Notes under the pieces: generated by a model
The model's input: the letters and a program-made list of their open reading frames with translations, nothing else
The model's database searches: none
What the model was told of the DNA's origin: nothing
Made by a program: the position numbers and the translations under genes
Assembly: GCF_000374105.1 (NCBI RefSeq)
Contig: NZ_KB893650.1
Location: forward strand, 1 to 64,000
DNA: 64,000 nucleotides
Direction of reading: 5' to 3'
From: Kangiella aquimarina DSM 16071
GTDB lineage: Bacteria; Pseudomonadota; Gammaproteobacteria; Enterobacterales; Kangiellaceae
In this document: positions 26,868-36,460 of the stretch, piece by piece
Layout: every line of letters begins with the position of its first letter
Position numbering within the stretch: the stretch's first letter is position 1

Positions 26868-28781
26868 TTAATACTTTGGCTTGTTGCTTTCAATCCAGGC
26901 ATCTATTTTATCATTAAGTACCGACATCGGAACGGCACCACCGAGTAATACCAGATCATGGAACTCCTTGATGTCGAATGCTTCGCCAAGTTCTTCCTTA
27001 GCTCTTTCGCGTTGTTCAACGATATTCAACATCCCGAGTTTGTATCCTAAAGCCTGTCCGGGCCAAACCATATAGCGTTCAATTTCTGAGACAACACTCG
27101 ATTGAGCGGTACCGGTTTTTTCAGCCATATACTGTATCGCTTGTTCACGAGTCCACTTCTTGTGGTGCAAACCAGTATCAACAACCAATCTTACGGCACG
27201 GAATAGTTCTGCCTTTAAACGCCCCAGATCGCCATAAGGGTCATCTTTATACATGCCCATTTCCCAGGCCACTAACTCAGAATACAAAGCCCAGCCTTCA
27301 ACATAGGCATTATAAGGAGCAATGCGTCTAATCAGCGGTAGGCTTTCTTGCGCCATGTTCAATGCAATCTGCCAGTGATGTCCTGGGTTCGCTTCATGGT
27401 AGGTCAAGGTCTTAAGATCAAACTTAGGATTAGCTTTCATGTCCTTCAGGTTGATCCAGTAAATGCCAGGTTCGGAGCCATCTAATGGCGGCGGTGTATA
27501 TTGGCCACCTGGCGCACCGTCCTGTCTTTCAACCGGTATACGGCGAATTTCAACGTCGTATGGAGGGATGGTCGCGAAACGTGTTGGCATCAGCTCGTTA
27601 ATATCTGCCAACATACCGTTGAGGTCATCCAATAATTTCTGGCGGCCTTCATCCGAGTCTTCATAAATAAATCGATCTTCGTCATTGAGCGCCGCCATAC
27701 GCTCGCCGACAGTACCCTGGTCATAGCCTTCTGATATTAGGATCGCATCCATTTCTGCACTGATGCGTTCGACTTCATCCAGACCAATTTGATGAACCTC
27801 CTCAGGTGTCAGCTCGGTATCGCCCAGCTCACTAACGGCATAACGATAAAACTCGGATCCATTCGGTTGAGCCCAGATGCCAGATTCTTCCGACGCCTTT
27901 TCCAGCAAACCTTCCATCACCATTGCTAGATTTTTGTAAGCTGGATAAATGGTCGTTTTAGTGATGCTGACCGCATCAAACATCATCTTTTCTTTTTGCT
28001 CAGCGGGGATATCCAGTTTGTCCAGCTTGTTCTGCAAATTGGTCACCAGGGCATGCTTTTCTGGTTCTGCGGCAACAAAGCCATTGAGGAAGTTTAGCGC
28101 ACCATTGATGATGACTTTCGGCGGGATCCAGCCTTTCTCTGCATCGGCCAGTACTTTAGATTTGACACTTTCAATCATATCGCCGAACTGCTCCATTCTG
28201 GCGATATAGTCTTTGGCGTTTTGCTCATTCTTAATCGGATGATTGTTTTGCAGCAGATTCGGGACATCAATGGCTGGACCATTAATCTGGCTGACGATAA
28301 AGGGAGAGTGGCCCATCCAGCCATCAATAAAGCCAATATCAAATTGTTTTTCGCCTGAGTAATAATGCGCCAAATCGATAACGACCTTCCGGTTCTCTTC
28401 GCCCTGAATGGTGTCTGACTTAAGGTCGGCTAACTGATCGGCGTAATGGCGTAAGCTCTGGCGTAATGCCTTTTCGGCAGCAGGCGAGTAATCTGGTAAC
28501 TTATCCTGATAGTAGCCACCAGCAACCTCCTGACTAACACCATACATGGTTGCATCCATGGGGCGAGCAGCAAATAGAGTAGTTGTAATTTTATCAAACA
28601 GCATCTCTGGCGAAGCTTCTGATTGCTTATGCGCCTGCTCCTTGGAAACGGCTGTATTGACCTGTTGTTGGTTCGCCTGTTCCTGTTGCTCTTCTTCCTG
28701 CTGGCATCCGACACTAAGCAAAGCGGCGCTGACCAACAGACTGGCCATAGTTTTACGATTGACTCGTTTCGTGAAAGACAT
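26868..28781 (-). CDS. DUF885 lipoprotein, putative zinc peptidase
   Basis: A 637-aa envelope lipoprotein. The signal sequence ends in a lipobox (LLSVGC, Cys26), followed by a Q/E-rich linker. The body is the DUF885 fold: the YHEANPGHHWQ motif (about residue 465) is the zinc-binding helix, and the PYNAYVEGWALYSE and TGLHHKKWTREQA motifs are also present. Family members are thought to be carboxypeptidase- or dipeptidase-like, but the substrate is not known. It is a single-gene unit with its own terminator. It adds to the unusually large set of exported peptidases in this window. Confidence 0.9.
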   Translation of the reverse strand: MSFTKRVNRKTMASLLVSAALLSVGCQQEEEQQEQANQQQVNTAVSKEQAHKQSEASPEMLFDKITTTLFAARPMDATMYGVSQEVAGGYYQDKLPDYSPAAEKALRQSLRHYADQLADLKSDTIQGEENRKVVIDLAHYYSGEKQFDIGFIDGWMGHSPFIVSQINGPAIDVPNLLQNNHPIKNEQNAKDYIARMEQFGDMIESVKSKVLADAEKGWIPPKVIINGALNFLNGFVAAEPEKHALVTNLQNKLDKLDIPAEQKEKMMFDAVSITKTTIYPAYKNLAMVMEGLLEKASEESGIWAQPNGSEFYRYAVSELGDTELTPEEVHQIGLDEVERISAEMDAILISEGYDQGTVGERMAALNDEDRFIYEDSDEGRQKLLDDLNGMLADINELMPTRFATIPPYDVEIRRIPVERQDGAPGGQYTPPPLDGSEPGIYWINLKDMKANPKFDLKTLTYHEANPGHHWQIALNMAQESLPLIRRIAPYNAYVEGWALYSELVAWEMGMYKDDPYGDLGRLKAELFRAVRLVVDTGLHHKKWTREQAIQYMAEKTGTAQSSVVSEIERYMVWPGQALGYKLGMLNIVEQRERAKEELGEAFDIKEFHDLVLLGGAVPMSVLNDKIDAWIESNKPKY

Positions 28782-29018
28782 AACCTACACCCTTTATATT
28801 GTTTGTGTGAGACGATTATTAACAATAATCCGACAAAAGTCACATCGAGCAGTTCAGGGTTTGAGCTTATCTTTTCTACATCCTGTAAAGCAGGTCACAG
28901 TTGACTGCCTATCTGTCCAAAAAGCATTTTGCACAGACTGGTCTGTTACAACCTCTGGCCTGCTACTGTTTTTGGCTTATAATAGCGGCTATTCTTTATT
29001 TGATAGACAGGATTAACC

Positions 29019-29504
29019 ATGCCTTCCTTTGATATTGTTTCTGAAGTGGATAAACACGAAATTACCAATACCGTCGACAATGCAAACCGTGAGCTTTCAA
29101 CCCGTTTTGATTTTCGTGGTGTTGATGCCAGCTTTGAGCAGACCGGTGATAGCATCAAAATCACTGCAGAAGCTGAATTTCAGGTCGAACAGATGATCGA
29201 CATCTTATATAAGGCTTGTGTTAAGCGTGATATCGATACCAATGCGCTTGATATCAGTGAAGACGCCACTCACTCCGGTAAAACCTTCTATAAAACGGCC
29301 AGCTTTAAGCAGGGAATTGAGAAAGATGTGGCTAAGAAGATTGTTAAGCTGATTAAAGATTCTAAATTAAAGGTTCAGGCAGCGATTCAGGGTGAAGAGC
29401 TACGGGTTACCGGGAAAAAACGTGATGACCTGCAACAGGTTATGGCTCTGGTCAGACAGGCTGAGCTTGGCCAGCCGTTCCAGTTTAAGAATTTCAGAGA
29501 TTAA
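29019..29504 (+). CDS. yajQ: YajQ family nucleotide-binding protein
   Basis: A small cytoplasmic protein (161 aa) of UPF0234. Relatives bind nucleotides and tRNA, and Xanthomonas and Pseudomonas members bind c-di-GMP. The [17 protein letters not shown] start, TRFDFRG and [14 protein letters not shown] segments are typical. A single gene, with a strong ribosome site (ACAGGA). With three c-di-GMP enzymes in the window, a signalling role is possible. Confidence 0.95.
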   Translation: MPSFDIVSEVDKHEITNTVDNANRELSTRFDFRGVDASFEQTGDSIKITAEAEFQVEQMIDILYKACVKRDIDTNALDISEDATHSGKTFYKTASFKQGIEKDVAKKIVKLIKDSKLKVQAAIQGEELRVTGKKRDDLQQVMALVRQAELGQPFQFKNFRD

Positions 29505-29561
29505 AAGGCCTATAGGGCAGGTACAATCACCTGTCCAATGCCTTGCCTATTATGGCCTTTT
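29503..29561 (+). terminator. nested hairpin after yajQ, possible terminator
   Basis: AAAAGGCC (29503-29510) can pair with GGCCTTTT (29554-29561), enclosing an inner stem of GCAGGT with ACCTGT. The final TTTT gives it terminator character. The long loop makes it less certain than the other terminators. The rest of the 29505-29813 gap holds only AT-rich sequence and the possible promoter at 29754-29783. Confidence 0.45.
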
Positions 29562-29753
29562 CGGCTATAAAAGAGCCCATGCATTACTTCCCACATCAAA
29601 AAACATCAGGATTTATCTTTGCCCACCAGGGTGGTTGCAAATGGATCCTCGATTGAATACGCATTCCTTTCTTGCGCGGATTGCGCGCACCCGTATTTCC
29701 TAGTATTTTCGTTTAACTACATCACTATTATTTCTAGCTTTACTGTTACCAAC

Positions 29754-29783
29754 TTGGTGTAACCTATTGAAAGTTTGTATAAG
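29754..29783 (+). promoter_or_regulatory. possible sigma-70 promoter of the kynurenine operon
   Basis: TTGGTG (29754-29759), an 18-bp spacer and TATAAG (29778-29783), 31 nt before the ATG of the first operon gene. No regulator gene for the pathway is seen next to it. Confidence 0.35.
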
Positions 29784-29813
29784 TCTAGCTAGCTATTGTC
29801 AGTTGAGGTTTTT

Positions 29814-30236
29814 ATGAGTGAGAAATTTGTTTCTTCAACAGCCCCTGAACCTGTTGGTCTCTATCCCCATGCACGTCGCGTTGGGCATCTACTATTTTTG
29901 TCAGGCGTTGGACCGCGAAAAAAAGGCAGCAAAGATATACCCGGCGTCACCCTTGATGATGAAGGTAATATTGTTGACTACTGTATCGAAACTCAGTGTC
30001 GTAGCGTGTTTGAAAATGTTCGTGCTATTTTGCAGGACTCGGGCTCAAGCTGGGATCAGCTAGTAGATGTTCAGGTCTTTCTGACCAACATGAAAGACGA
30101 CTTTAAAACCTACAATAAAGTCTACGCTGAATATTTTGCGGACAATCAACCTTGCCGTACGACTATTGAAATCAGTTCACTACCCACTCCGATTGCGATT
30201 GAGTTGAAATGCATCGCGACTATTTACGATGATTAA
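29814..30236 (+). CDS. RidA-family deaminase, probable 2-aminomuconate deaminase
   Basis: A 140-aa RidA/YjgF-fold protein. The ATG at 29814 has a TTGAGG site 4 nt upstream and is preferred to a TTG at 29796. The [14 protein letters not shown] segment and the [20 protein letters not shown] end carry the family's substrate-binding arginine region and glutamate. As first gene of the 3-hydroxyanthranilate operon it is most likely the AmnD/NbaF-type deaminase that turns 2-aminomuconate into 4-oxalocrotonate, rather than the general RidA. The dioxygenase gene follows after 11 nt. Confidence 0.87.
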   Translation: MSEKFVSSTAPEPVGLYPHARRVGHLLFLSGVGPRKKGSKDIPGVTLDDEGNIVDYCIETQCRSVFENVRAILQDSGSSWDQLVDVQVFLTNMKDDFKTYNKVYAEYFADNQPCRTTIEISSLPTPIAIELKCIATIYDD

Positions 30237-30247
30237 GGGGAATCGCT

Positions 30248-30790
30248 ATGAGTGATAAAACTTTAACTCCGGTTCCGCCATTTAATTTTCAGAAATGGAT
30301 TGATGAGAACCGCCATTTATTGCAGCCACCTGTTTGTAACAAGCAGGTTTTTGAGCAGGATGATTTTATTGTCATGGTCGTGGGCGGTCCTAATGGTCGT
30401 CGTGATTATCATTATGATGAGGGGCCAGAGTTTTTCTATCAGTTAGAGGGTGAGATGGAGTTGCGCACCATTCAAAATGGTGAGCGTGTCAATTATCCGA
30501 TCAAGGCCGGTGAAATCTTTTTGTTACCACCGAAAGTACCACATTCTCCGGTTCGTTTTGAAAACTCAATTGGGCTGGTAGTAGAACGTAAAAGATTAGG
30601 CCATGAGAAAGATGGCTTGATGTGGTTCTGCGAAAACTGCGATACAAAATTGTATGAAGAGTATTTTCACCTAACCAATGTGGAAAAAGATTTTCTACCA
30701 GTCTTTGAGCGCTTCCTGGAAAGCGAAGAGCATCGTACCTGCAGCAACTGCGGTACGGTCATGCCAAAACAAAACAAACTGGATCTTTAA
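30248..30790 (+). CDS. nbaC: 3-hydroxyanthranilate 3,4-dioxygenase
   Basis: Opens the ring of 3-hydroxyanthranilate to 2-amino-3-carboxymuconate semialdehyde (ACMS). A cupin protein of 180 aa: iron ligands His55, Glu61 and His99 are in [11 protein letters not shown] and PPKVPHSP, and Arg residues for the carboxylate are in the same region. A C-terminal rubredoxin-like iron site with Cys128/Cys131 and Cys165/Cys168 is present, as in the bacterial dimeric form. It lies 3 nt before the decarboxylase gene, the next enzyme in the path. Confidence 0.96.
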   Translation: MSDKTLTPVPPFNFQKWIDENRHLLQPPVCNKQVFEQDDFIVMVVGGPNGRRDYHYDEGPEFFYQLEGEMELRTIQNGERVNYPIKAGEIFLLPPKVPHSPVRFENSIGLVVERKRLGHEKDGLMWFCENCDTKLYEEYFHLTNVEKDFLPVFERFLESEEHRTCSNCGTVMPKQNKLDL

Positions 30791-30793
30791 TTT

Positions 30794-31810
30794 ATGTCTG
30801 ATTTGAAGATTGATATCCATACCCACATTCTTCCGAAAAATTGGCCGGACTTAAAAGAAAGATACGGCTATGGCGGCTTTGTGCAACTGGAACATCATAA
30901 GTGCGACTGTGCGCGGATGATGGTGGATGGAAAGTTCTTCCGTGAAGTTCAGGAAAACTGCTGGTCACCCGAAGTTCGTATGAAAGATTGTGATCATCAT
31001 GGCGTGCATGTGCAGGTTCTTTCTACTGTGCCGATTATGTTTAACTACTGGGCCAAGCCAGAAGACACGCTCGACTTATCACGTTTTCTCAATGACCATA
31101 TTGCAGAAGTCGTCGAGCGCTACCCTACCCGATTTGTCGGACTCGGCACACTGCCCATGCAGTCACCCAAGCTTGCAATTCAGGAGTTAGAACGTTGCGT
31201 TAAGGAACTTGGTTTAGCTGGTGTCCAGATTGGCTCACATATCAATGACTGGAACCTGAGCGACGAGAATCTGTTTGATGTTTTCGCTGCCGCGGAAGAA
31301 TTAGGTGCTGCGGTATTCGTTCACCCATGGGATATGGTCGGCAAAGAGAAGATGCAGAAATATTGGATGCCCTGGTTAGTAGGCATGCCTGCAGAAAGTT
31401 CTCTGGCGATTTGCTCGATGATTTTTGGCGGTGTGTTAGAGCGCCTGCCAAACTTACGCATCGCTTTTGCACATGGCGGTGGCAGTTTCCCTGCAACTCT
31501 GGGTCGTATTGAACACGCCTACGATGTTCGCCCTGATCTGATGCGAGTTGATAACCCGCATCATCCACGGAAATACCTGGAACAAATTTATCTCGATACT
31601 TTAGTGCATGATCCAAAAATGCTGGAGTATCTGGTGGATTTAATGGGACCTCATAAACTCGCTTTGGGCACTGACTACCCATTCCCATTAGGTGAATTAG
31701 AACCTGGCAAACTGATCGAGTCCATGGAGTACGATAAAGCGATTTCTGATCGATTGCTTCATGGAACAGCGCTTGAGTGGCTCAACCTTGAGAAGGGGCG
31801 CTTCGTTTAA
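30794..31810 (+). CDS. nbaD: 2-amino-3-carboxymuconate-6-semialdehyde decarboxylase
   Basis: ACMSD, an amidohydrolase-fold zinc decarboxylase, 338 aa. The IDIHTHILPKNWPDL start holds the HxH zinc pair, and FVHPWDM, AFAHGGGSFPATLGR and LGTDYPFPLGE complete the metal site. It takes the unstable ACMS away from spontaneous cyclisation to quinolinate and hands 2-aminomuconate semialdehyde to the dehydrogenase. The TAA stop shares one base with the next ATG, so translation is coupled. Confidence 0.96.
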   Translation: MSDLKIDIHTHILPKNWPDLKERYGYGGFVQLEHHKCDCARMMVDGKFFREVQENCWSPEVRMKDCDHHGVHVQVLSTVPIMFNYWAKPEDTLDLSRFLNDHIAEVVERYPTRFVGLGTLPMQSPKLAIQELERCVKELGLAGVQIGSHINDWNLSDENLFDVFAAAEELGAAVFVHPWDMVGKEKMQKYWMPWLVGMPAESSLAICSMIFGGVLERLPNLRIAFAHGGGSFPATLGRIEHAYDVRPDLMRVDNPHHPRKYLEQIYLDTLVHDPKMLEYLVDLMGPHKLALGTDYPFPLGELEPGKLIESMEYDKAISDRLLHGTALEWLNLEKGRFV

Positions 31811-32649
31811 TGAGCAAGTTTAATTTAACTACTGAGTTTCTTGGCAACCGCTATCGGGTGGACACTGAACATCCGCACTCGATTGCAATTGCCCTGAACT
31901 TTGATGGAAAGCAGCCCAATCACTTTGGTGCAGAATTAGCAAAGAGACAACCGCTTAAGGCGGGTAGTTTCATTGGTGACACCACCAAGGGTGGAAGTTG
32001 TAATGTTGACTCGATTCAATTGGTTCCGCATTGTAACGGTACCCATACAGAATCGGTTCACCATATCTGTGACCAGAAGGTTTCTGTGGGCACTATTTTC
32101 AACAATAGTTTAAGCATTGCCTGTTTGATCAGTATTGAACCCAAACTGGCAAAGGAAACAAACGATAGTTACCGACCGGCACTTGACGACACCGATAAAG
32201 TTATCGACAAATCATTGCTTCAATCAGCTTTAAGTAACGAGATGCTAAGCAATATTGAAAGCCTCGTTGTACGCTGCATGCCGAATCATGAAGTGAAAAA
32301 ATCATGCCGTTACGACGAAACAAACCAGCCTCCTTTCTTTACACAGGAAGCGATGCAGTTATTAGCATCAAGTAACATTAAACACTTATTAGTTGATTTT
32401 CCTTCAGTGGATAAAATGTATGATGATGGGCATTTAACCAATCATCACATCTACTGGAATCTAGAAGCCGACAGCCATCAACTGACCGACCAAGCTCGTT
32501 GCGATAGAACGATTACCGAAATGGTCTTTGTACCTGATGAGGTTAACGATGGTATTTACTGTCTGAATTTGCAAATACCTGCATTTGAGTTGGATGCTGC
32601 ACCAAGCCGTCCTATTCTTTACCCCTTGATTGATTGCTCGAACAATTAA
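31810..32649 (+). CDS. cyclase-family protein, probable kynurenine formamidase
   Basis: A metal-dependent hydrolase of the KynB/cyclase fold. The metal-binding stretch reads HCNGTHTESVHH (about residues 77-88), the family's HxGTHxD with Glu in place of Asp. The LLVDFPSVDKMYDDGHLTNHHIYW segment (outline, about 197-220) provides the distal ligands. At 279 aa it is longer than typical KynB (about 210). Its place between ACMSD and kynureninase argues for N-formylkynurenine hydrolysis. Another cyclic-amide hydrolase activity remains possible. Confidence 0.8.
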   Translation: MSKFNLTTEFLGNRYRVDTEHPHSIAIALNFDGKQPNHFGAELAKRQPLKAGSFIGDTTKGGSCNVDSIQLVPHCNGTHTESVHHICDQKVSVGTIFNNSLSIACLISIEPKLAKETNDSYRPALDDTDKVIDKSLLQSALSNEMLSNIESLVVRCMPNHEVKKSCRYDETNQPPFFTQEAMQLLASSNIKHLLVDFPSVDKMYDDGHLTNHHIYWNLEADSHQLTDQARCDRTITEMVFVPDEVNDGIYCLNLQIPAFELDAAPSRPILYPLIDCSNN

Positions 32650-32684
32650 ATTTTGAGTAATAAAAGTATTAAGAAGAAAATATT

Positions 32685-33962
32685 ATGACTGACATTTTTT
32701 CAATCGATTACGCGCGTCAACTGGATCAGCAAGATCCTATTAGTAGAATGCGCGAGCAGTTTCACATCCCAAAACAAGACAATGGTGATGATGAGATATA
32801 TTTGTGTGGTAATTCTCTTGGCTTACAACCCAAGCGAACCCAGGAATACCTCAACTATGAATTAAGCCAGTGGCAAAAGCTTGGCGTTAAAGGGCACTTT
32901 TCCGGTGATTTTCCCTGGATGCCTTACCATGAATTTTTAACCGAAGAATCTGCGAAGTTGGTTGGTGCAAAAAACTCTGAAGTGGTTTGCATGAACTCAT
33001 TAACTGCAAACCTGCATTTCATGATGGTTAGCTTTTATCGACCAACAGCCACTCGAAATAAGATTCTCATCGAGGACCATGCCTTTCCTTCTGATCATTA
33101 TGCGGTTGAATCACAGGTTCGCTATCATGGCTTTGATCCAGACCAGGCGATGCTGTTAGCAAAACCACGCGAAGGTGAAGAGACATTACGCACTGAAGAC
33201 CTACTAAACCTGATTGAACTGCATGGTGAAGAAATTGCTCTTATCATGCTGCCCGGAGTCCAGTATTACACCGGTCAGGTTCTGGATATGAAAGCCATTA
33301 CTCAAGCTGGTCATGCTAAAGGCTGTAAAGTCGGTTTCGATTTAGCCCACGCTACCGGCAACATCCCAATGCACCTGCATGACTGGGATGTAGACTTCGC
33401 TGCCTGGTGTTCATATAAATACTTAAATTCAGGACCAGGCTCAGTCGCAGGCTGCTTTGTTCATGAAAAGCATCATACCAATATGGAACTGCCACGTTTT
33501 GCGGGCTGGTGGGGACATGACAAAGACTCACGCTTTAAAATGGAGAACCATTTTATTCCGATGAAAAGTGCCGAAGCCTGGCAACTTTCGAATCCTCCGA
33601 TTCTGTCGTTAGCAGCCATTCGCGCCTCGTTAGATACGATTAAAGACGCAGGCGGCATTCAGGCATTGCGCGACAAGTCATTAAAGCTGTCTCGTTATTT
33701 GCGCGATCTTCTGGAGCAGGAATTGGCAGATGAAATTAATATTCTTACGCCAGCTGATGAGAAGGCTTCAGGATGCCAATTATCCTTAACAGTTAACCTT
33801 CACGGCTTAGATGGTAAAACCGTATTTGATCGTATCGAAGCGGCTGGCGTAACCTGTGACTTCAGACACCCCAATGTTATTCGTGTAGCGCCGGTACCAT
33901 TGTACAATTCTTTTGAAGATGCTTACCGTTTTGTCACCATTTTAAAAGACAGTCTGAAGTGA
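32685..33962 (+). CDS. kynU: kynureninase
   Basis: A PLP enzyme that splits kynurenine or 3-hydroxykynurenine into (3-hydroxy)anthranilate and alanine. The PLP lysine is Lys245 in CSYKYLNSGPGS, and Asp219 in GFDLAHATGN holds the ring nitrogen. The LCGNSLGLQP start, AFPSDHYA and FAGWWGHD motifs are typical. The length of 425 aa is normal. The next gene (kmo) starts 8 nt downstream. Confidence 0.97.
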   Translation: MTDIFSIDYARQLDQQDPISRMREQFHIPKQDNGDDEIYLCGNSLGLQPKRTQEYLNYELSQWQKLGVKGHFSGDFPWMPYHEFLTEESAKLVGAKNSEVVCMNSLTANLHFMMVSFYRPTATRNKILIEDHAFPSDHYAVESQVRYHGFDPDQAMLLAKPREGEETLRTEDLLNLIELHGEEIALIMLPGVQYYTGQVLDMKAITQAGHAKGCKVGFDLAHATGNIPMHLHDWDVDFAAWCSYKYLNSGPGSVAGCFVHEKHHTNMELPRFAGWWGHDKDSRFKMENHFIPMKSAEAWQLSNPPILSLAAIRASLDTIKDAGGIQALRDKSLKLSRYLRDLLEQELADEINILTPADEKASGCQLSLTVNLHGLDGKTVFDRIEAAGVTCDFRHPNVIRVAPVPLYNSFEDAYRFVTILKDSLK

Positions 33963-33970
33963 GGCCTGCC

Positions 33971-35350
33971 ATGAGTGCTAAACAAGATAAACATATTACA
34001 TTAATTGGTGCGGGACTGGTTGGCTCATTGGCCAGTATTTATCTCGGACTGCGCGGCTATAAAGTCGATGTTTATGAGAAGTTGCCCGATATCCGCCTTG
34101 AAGATATTCCTGCCGGTCGCTCGATTAACCTGGCATTAGCCAATCGTGGCATTCGCCCTTTGCAGCAGGTTGGTATCATGGATAAGGTTGAAAAGTTACT
34201 TATCCCCATGAAAGGCCGTATGCTGCATGATGAGCAAGGTGAACTGCAATTTCAGTCCTATGGTCAGCGACCTGAAGAAGTCATCTATTCAGTTTCACGA
34301 GCCGGCCTGGTCAGTCTATTACGAGACGAGGCTGAAGCTACCGGCAATGTCACATTCCACTTTAAACATCCGCTGGTTGATATCGATTTCGACAAGCAGA
34401 GCTTTACTGTTGAAGATGCCATGACTGGCGAACAACAATCGTTAAATTATGATGTTCTGTTAGCCACCGATGGCGCGGGCTCCCCTGTTCGTCAGTTTAT
34501 GGAAGCAGAGAAAGTCGGTCATTTCAGTTCAAAGTTGCTCGAGCATAACTACAAAGAGTTAACCATCCCCGCCGACCAGGCTGGTAACTTTCAAATTGAA
34601 AAAGAAGCACTGCACATCTGGCCGCGCGGCGGCTACATGGTTATTGCGCTGCCGAATCTTGATGGTTCATTTACGGTTACTCTGTTTATGCCAACCAACA
34701 ATGGTGAAGCTAGCTTTGCTAACTTAAATACTCCTGAAAAGGTCGATAACTTCTTCAAACAGTACTTCAAAGATGCTTATGACCTCATTCCGAATTTAAC
34801 CGAGCTGTTTTTTGAAAACCCAACAGGTGTGTTGGGTACGGTACGCAGCGATAAGTGGTTCCATGGTAATGCGCTAATTTTTGGTGATGCAGCCCATGCA
34901 ATTGTGCCTTTCCATGGTCAGGGCATGAACTGTGGCTTCGAAGATTGCGCTGAGCTTAACTCATTACTAAATCAGTTTGATGATGATTGGCACAAAGTCT
35001 TCCCGGCATTTAATGAAGCACGTCGTGATAATGCCAATGCCATTGCGGATATGGCGCTCGATAATTACATCGAAATGCGTGATTCGGTACGTGACCCCAA
35101 GTTCCATCTCAAAAAGTCTATTGCCTTTGAATTAGAGAATCGCTTCCCTGAACAGTTTATTCCACGCTATTCAATGGTCATGTTCCACCATATCCCTTAT
35201 GCTCAGGCGCAAAGCCGCGGAGTGATTCAGGCAAACATTTTGCAACAACTTGCTAAAGATACTGAAACCCTGGATAAGGTAGACTGGCAACTTGCAACTC
35301 AGCTGGTTGAAGACCAGTTAACCGTATTACCGAAGGATTATTTACAATGA
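33971..35350 (+). CDS. kmo: kynurenine 3-monooxygenase
   Basis: A flavoprotein that hydroxylates kynurenine to 3-hydroxykynurenine with NADPH and oxygen. The FAD motif GAGLVGSLASIYLGLRG lies near residues 13-29, and GRSINLALANRG, ATDGAGSPVR and the second FAD motif FGDAAHAIVPFHGQGMNCG are clear. A hydrophobic C-terminal region may touch the membrane, as in other KMOs. The ATG at 33971, with GAGG upstream, is preferred to a GTG that overlaps the kynU stop. The stop overlaps the M28 peptidase start (ATGA). Confidence 0.97.
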   Translation: MSAKQDKHITLIGAGLVGSLASIYLGLRGYKVDVYEKLPDIRLEDIPAGRSINLALANRGIRPLQQVGIMDKVEKLLIPMKGRMLHDEQGELQFQSYGQRPEEVIYSVSRAGLVSLLRDEAEATGNVTFHFKHPLVDIDFDKQSFTVEDAMTGEQQSLNYDVLLATDGAGSPVRQFMEAEKVGHFSSKLLEHNYKELTIPADQAGNFQIEKEALHIWPRGGYMVIALPNLDGSFTVTLFMPTNNGEASFANLNTPEKVDNFFKQYFKDAYDLIPNLTELFFENPTGVLGTVRSDKWFHGNALIFGDAAHAIVPFHGQGMNCGFEDCAELNSLLNQFDDDWHKVFPAFNEARRDNANAIADMALDNYIEMRDSVRDPKFHLKKSIAFELENRFPEQFIPRYSMVMFHHIPYAQAQSRGVIQANILQQLAKDTETLDKVDWQLATQLVEDQLTVLPKDYLQ

Positions 35351-36393
35351 AATCATTTCTAATACCCGGTCTGCTGGTGCTATCCGGCTTATCACTTTCT
35401 ACCCATGTCGCTGCCAATAATGTCCCTCAGTCCGCTCAAGAGGCGCGCGTTGAGCATGCTCAGGAATGGATAAACTTTCTTGCCAGCGACGAGCTAAAGG
35501 GCCGAAAAACGGGTACCCCAGAAATGAAAAAGGTTCACGCTTGGCTTGAACAGCGTTTCACAGCGATTGGCCTGAAAACTCTACCTGATACTGATTCTTA
35601 TCGTCAGGAGTTTTCCTTTGAGGTTAAAGGCGAGTCGATTGATGGTGTCAATTACATCGGTTACCTGGATTGCCAATGCGATAACGATAAATACATCATG
35701 ATTGGTGCTCATTATGATCACGTCGGTCAGAACCCTGCTCTGGAAGGTGATATTACCTTTAATGGTGCGGATGACGATGCCAGTGGTGTCGTTGCCAGTT
35801 TGGTGATCGCCGAACTTCTTTCACAAAAAGAATCCCTGCCTTTTCATATTATTATCGCAGCATGGGATGCCGAAGAAATGGGACTCTTGGGATCAAAGCA
35901 TTTTGCTGAAAATCCAATGGTTCCGTTGGATCAAATCGAAACAGGCATCATGTTTGAGTTGGTGGGCACCCCAGTTGAAGAGCACCCCAAAAGTGCTTGG
36001 ATGACCGGTAATCAATATTCCAATCTACTGGAATTATTGCAGGATGAGTTCGCAAAGGCAGGCTGGTCGCTGGATGCCGATCCATTCGCTCAGATGGGCT
36101 TATTCATGCGCTCGGACAATGCTCCTTTTGCTCTGATGGACATGACTAGAGAAAAAGCAGAGCAGGTATTTAAGCACGGTCAGCAGGCTGATATTACCGG
36201 CATTCCTATGCATGCCATTTCGGTATGGAGAGGTCAGGATCATTATCATCAGGTGCATGACGAAGCTGAAATTATTGATGTGCCAAACCTGGTTGCTCTA
36301 TCGGAAGTCATTGCTAAAGCAATTGCCAATCTACCATCGGACACCAAGGTCGTCTGGAAGGAGAATCCGCACTTTAAGTTTTCGAGACCTTAA
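35347..36393 (+). CDS. exported M28-family zinc aminopeptidase
   Basis: A secreted aminopeptidase of 348 aa. A signal peptide (about residues 1-23, ending HVAA) is followed by the M28 domain: GAHYDHVG, NGADDDASGV, AWDAEEMGLLGS and a late HYHQVHDE, which supply the two-zinc site and the catalytic Glu. It starts within the kmo stop (ATGA), so it is part of the kynurenine operon. A link to releasing tryptophan-containing peptides outside the cytoplasm would make sense, but this is inference. Confidence 0.9.
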   Translation: MKSFLIPGLLVLSGLSLSTHVAANNVPQSAQEARVEHAQEWINFLASDELKGRKTGTPEMKKVHAWLEQRFTAIGLKTLPDTDSYRQEFSFEVKGESIDGVNYIGYLDCQCDNDKYIMIGAHYDHVGQNPALEGDITFNGADDDASGVVASLVIAELLSQKESLPFHIIIAAWDAEEMGLLGSKHFAENPMVPLDQIETGIMFELVGTPVEEHPKSAWMTGNQYSNLLELLQDEFAKAGWSLDADPFAQMGLFMRSDNAPFALMDMTREKAEQVFKHGQQADITGIPMHAISVWRGQDHYHQVHDEAEIIDVPNLVALSEVIAKAIANLPSDTKVVWKENPHFKFSRP

Positions 36394-36410
36394 TTTCTTT
36401 CACTCAAATA

Positions 36411-36444
36411 GGTTGGGTTAGAGATTCCACATCGTAACCCAACC
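36411..36444 (+). repeat. inverted repeat after the kynurenine operon
   Basis: A perfect 10-bp inverted repeat, GGTTGGGTTA and TAACCCAACC, with a 14-nt loop, between the convergent M28 peptidase and HIT genes. The arms could form a transcript-end hairpin for either gene, but neither strand has a T run next to it, so it is listed as a repeat. Confidence 0.7.
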
Positions 36445-36460
36445 TCTATCTTTACTCGTT

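Noticed and set aside
29570-29813. A gene in the stretch between yajQ and the RidA gene
   Set aside because: A short open frame overlaps the yajQ end and extends into this region, but it has no ribosome site or family features; only a weak promoter was kept.
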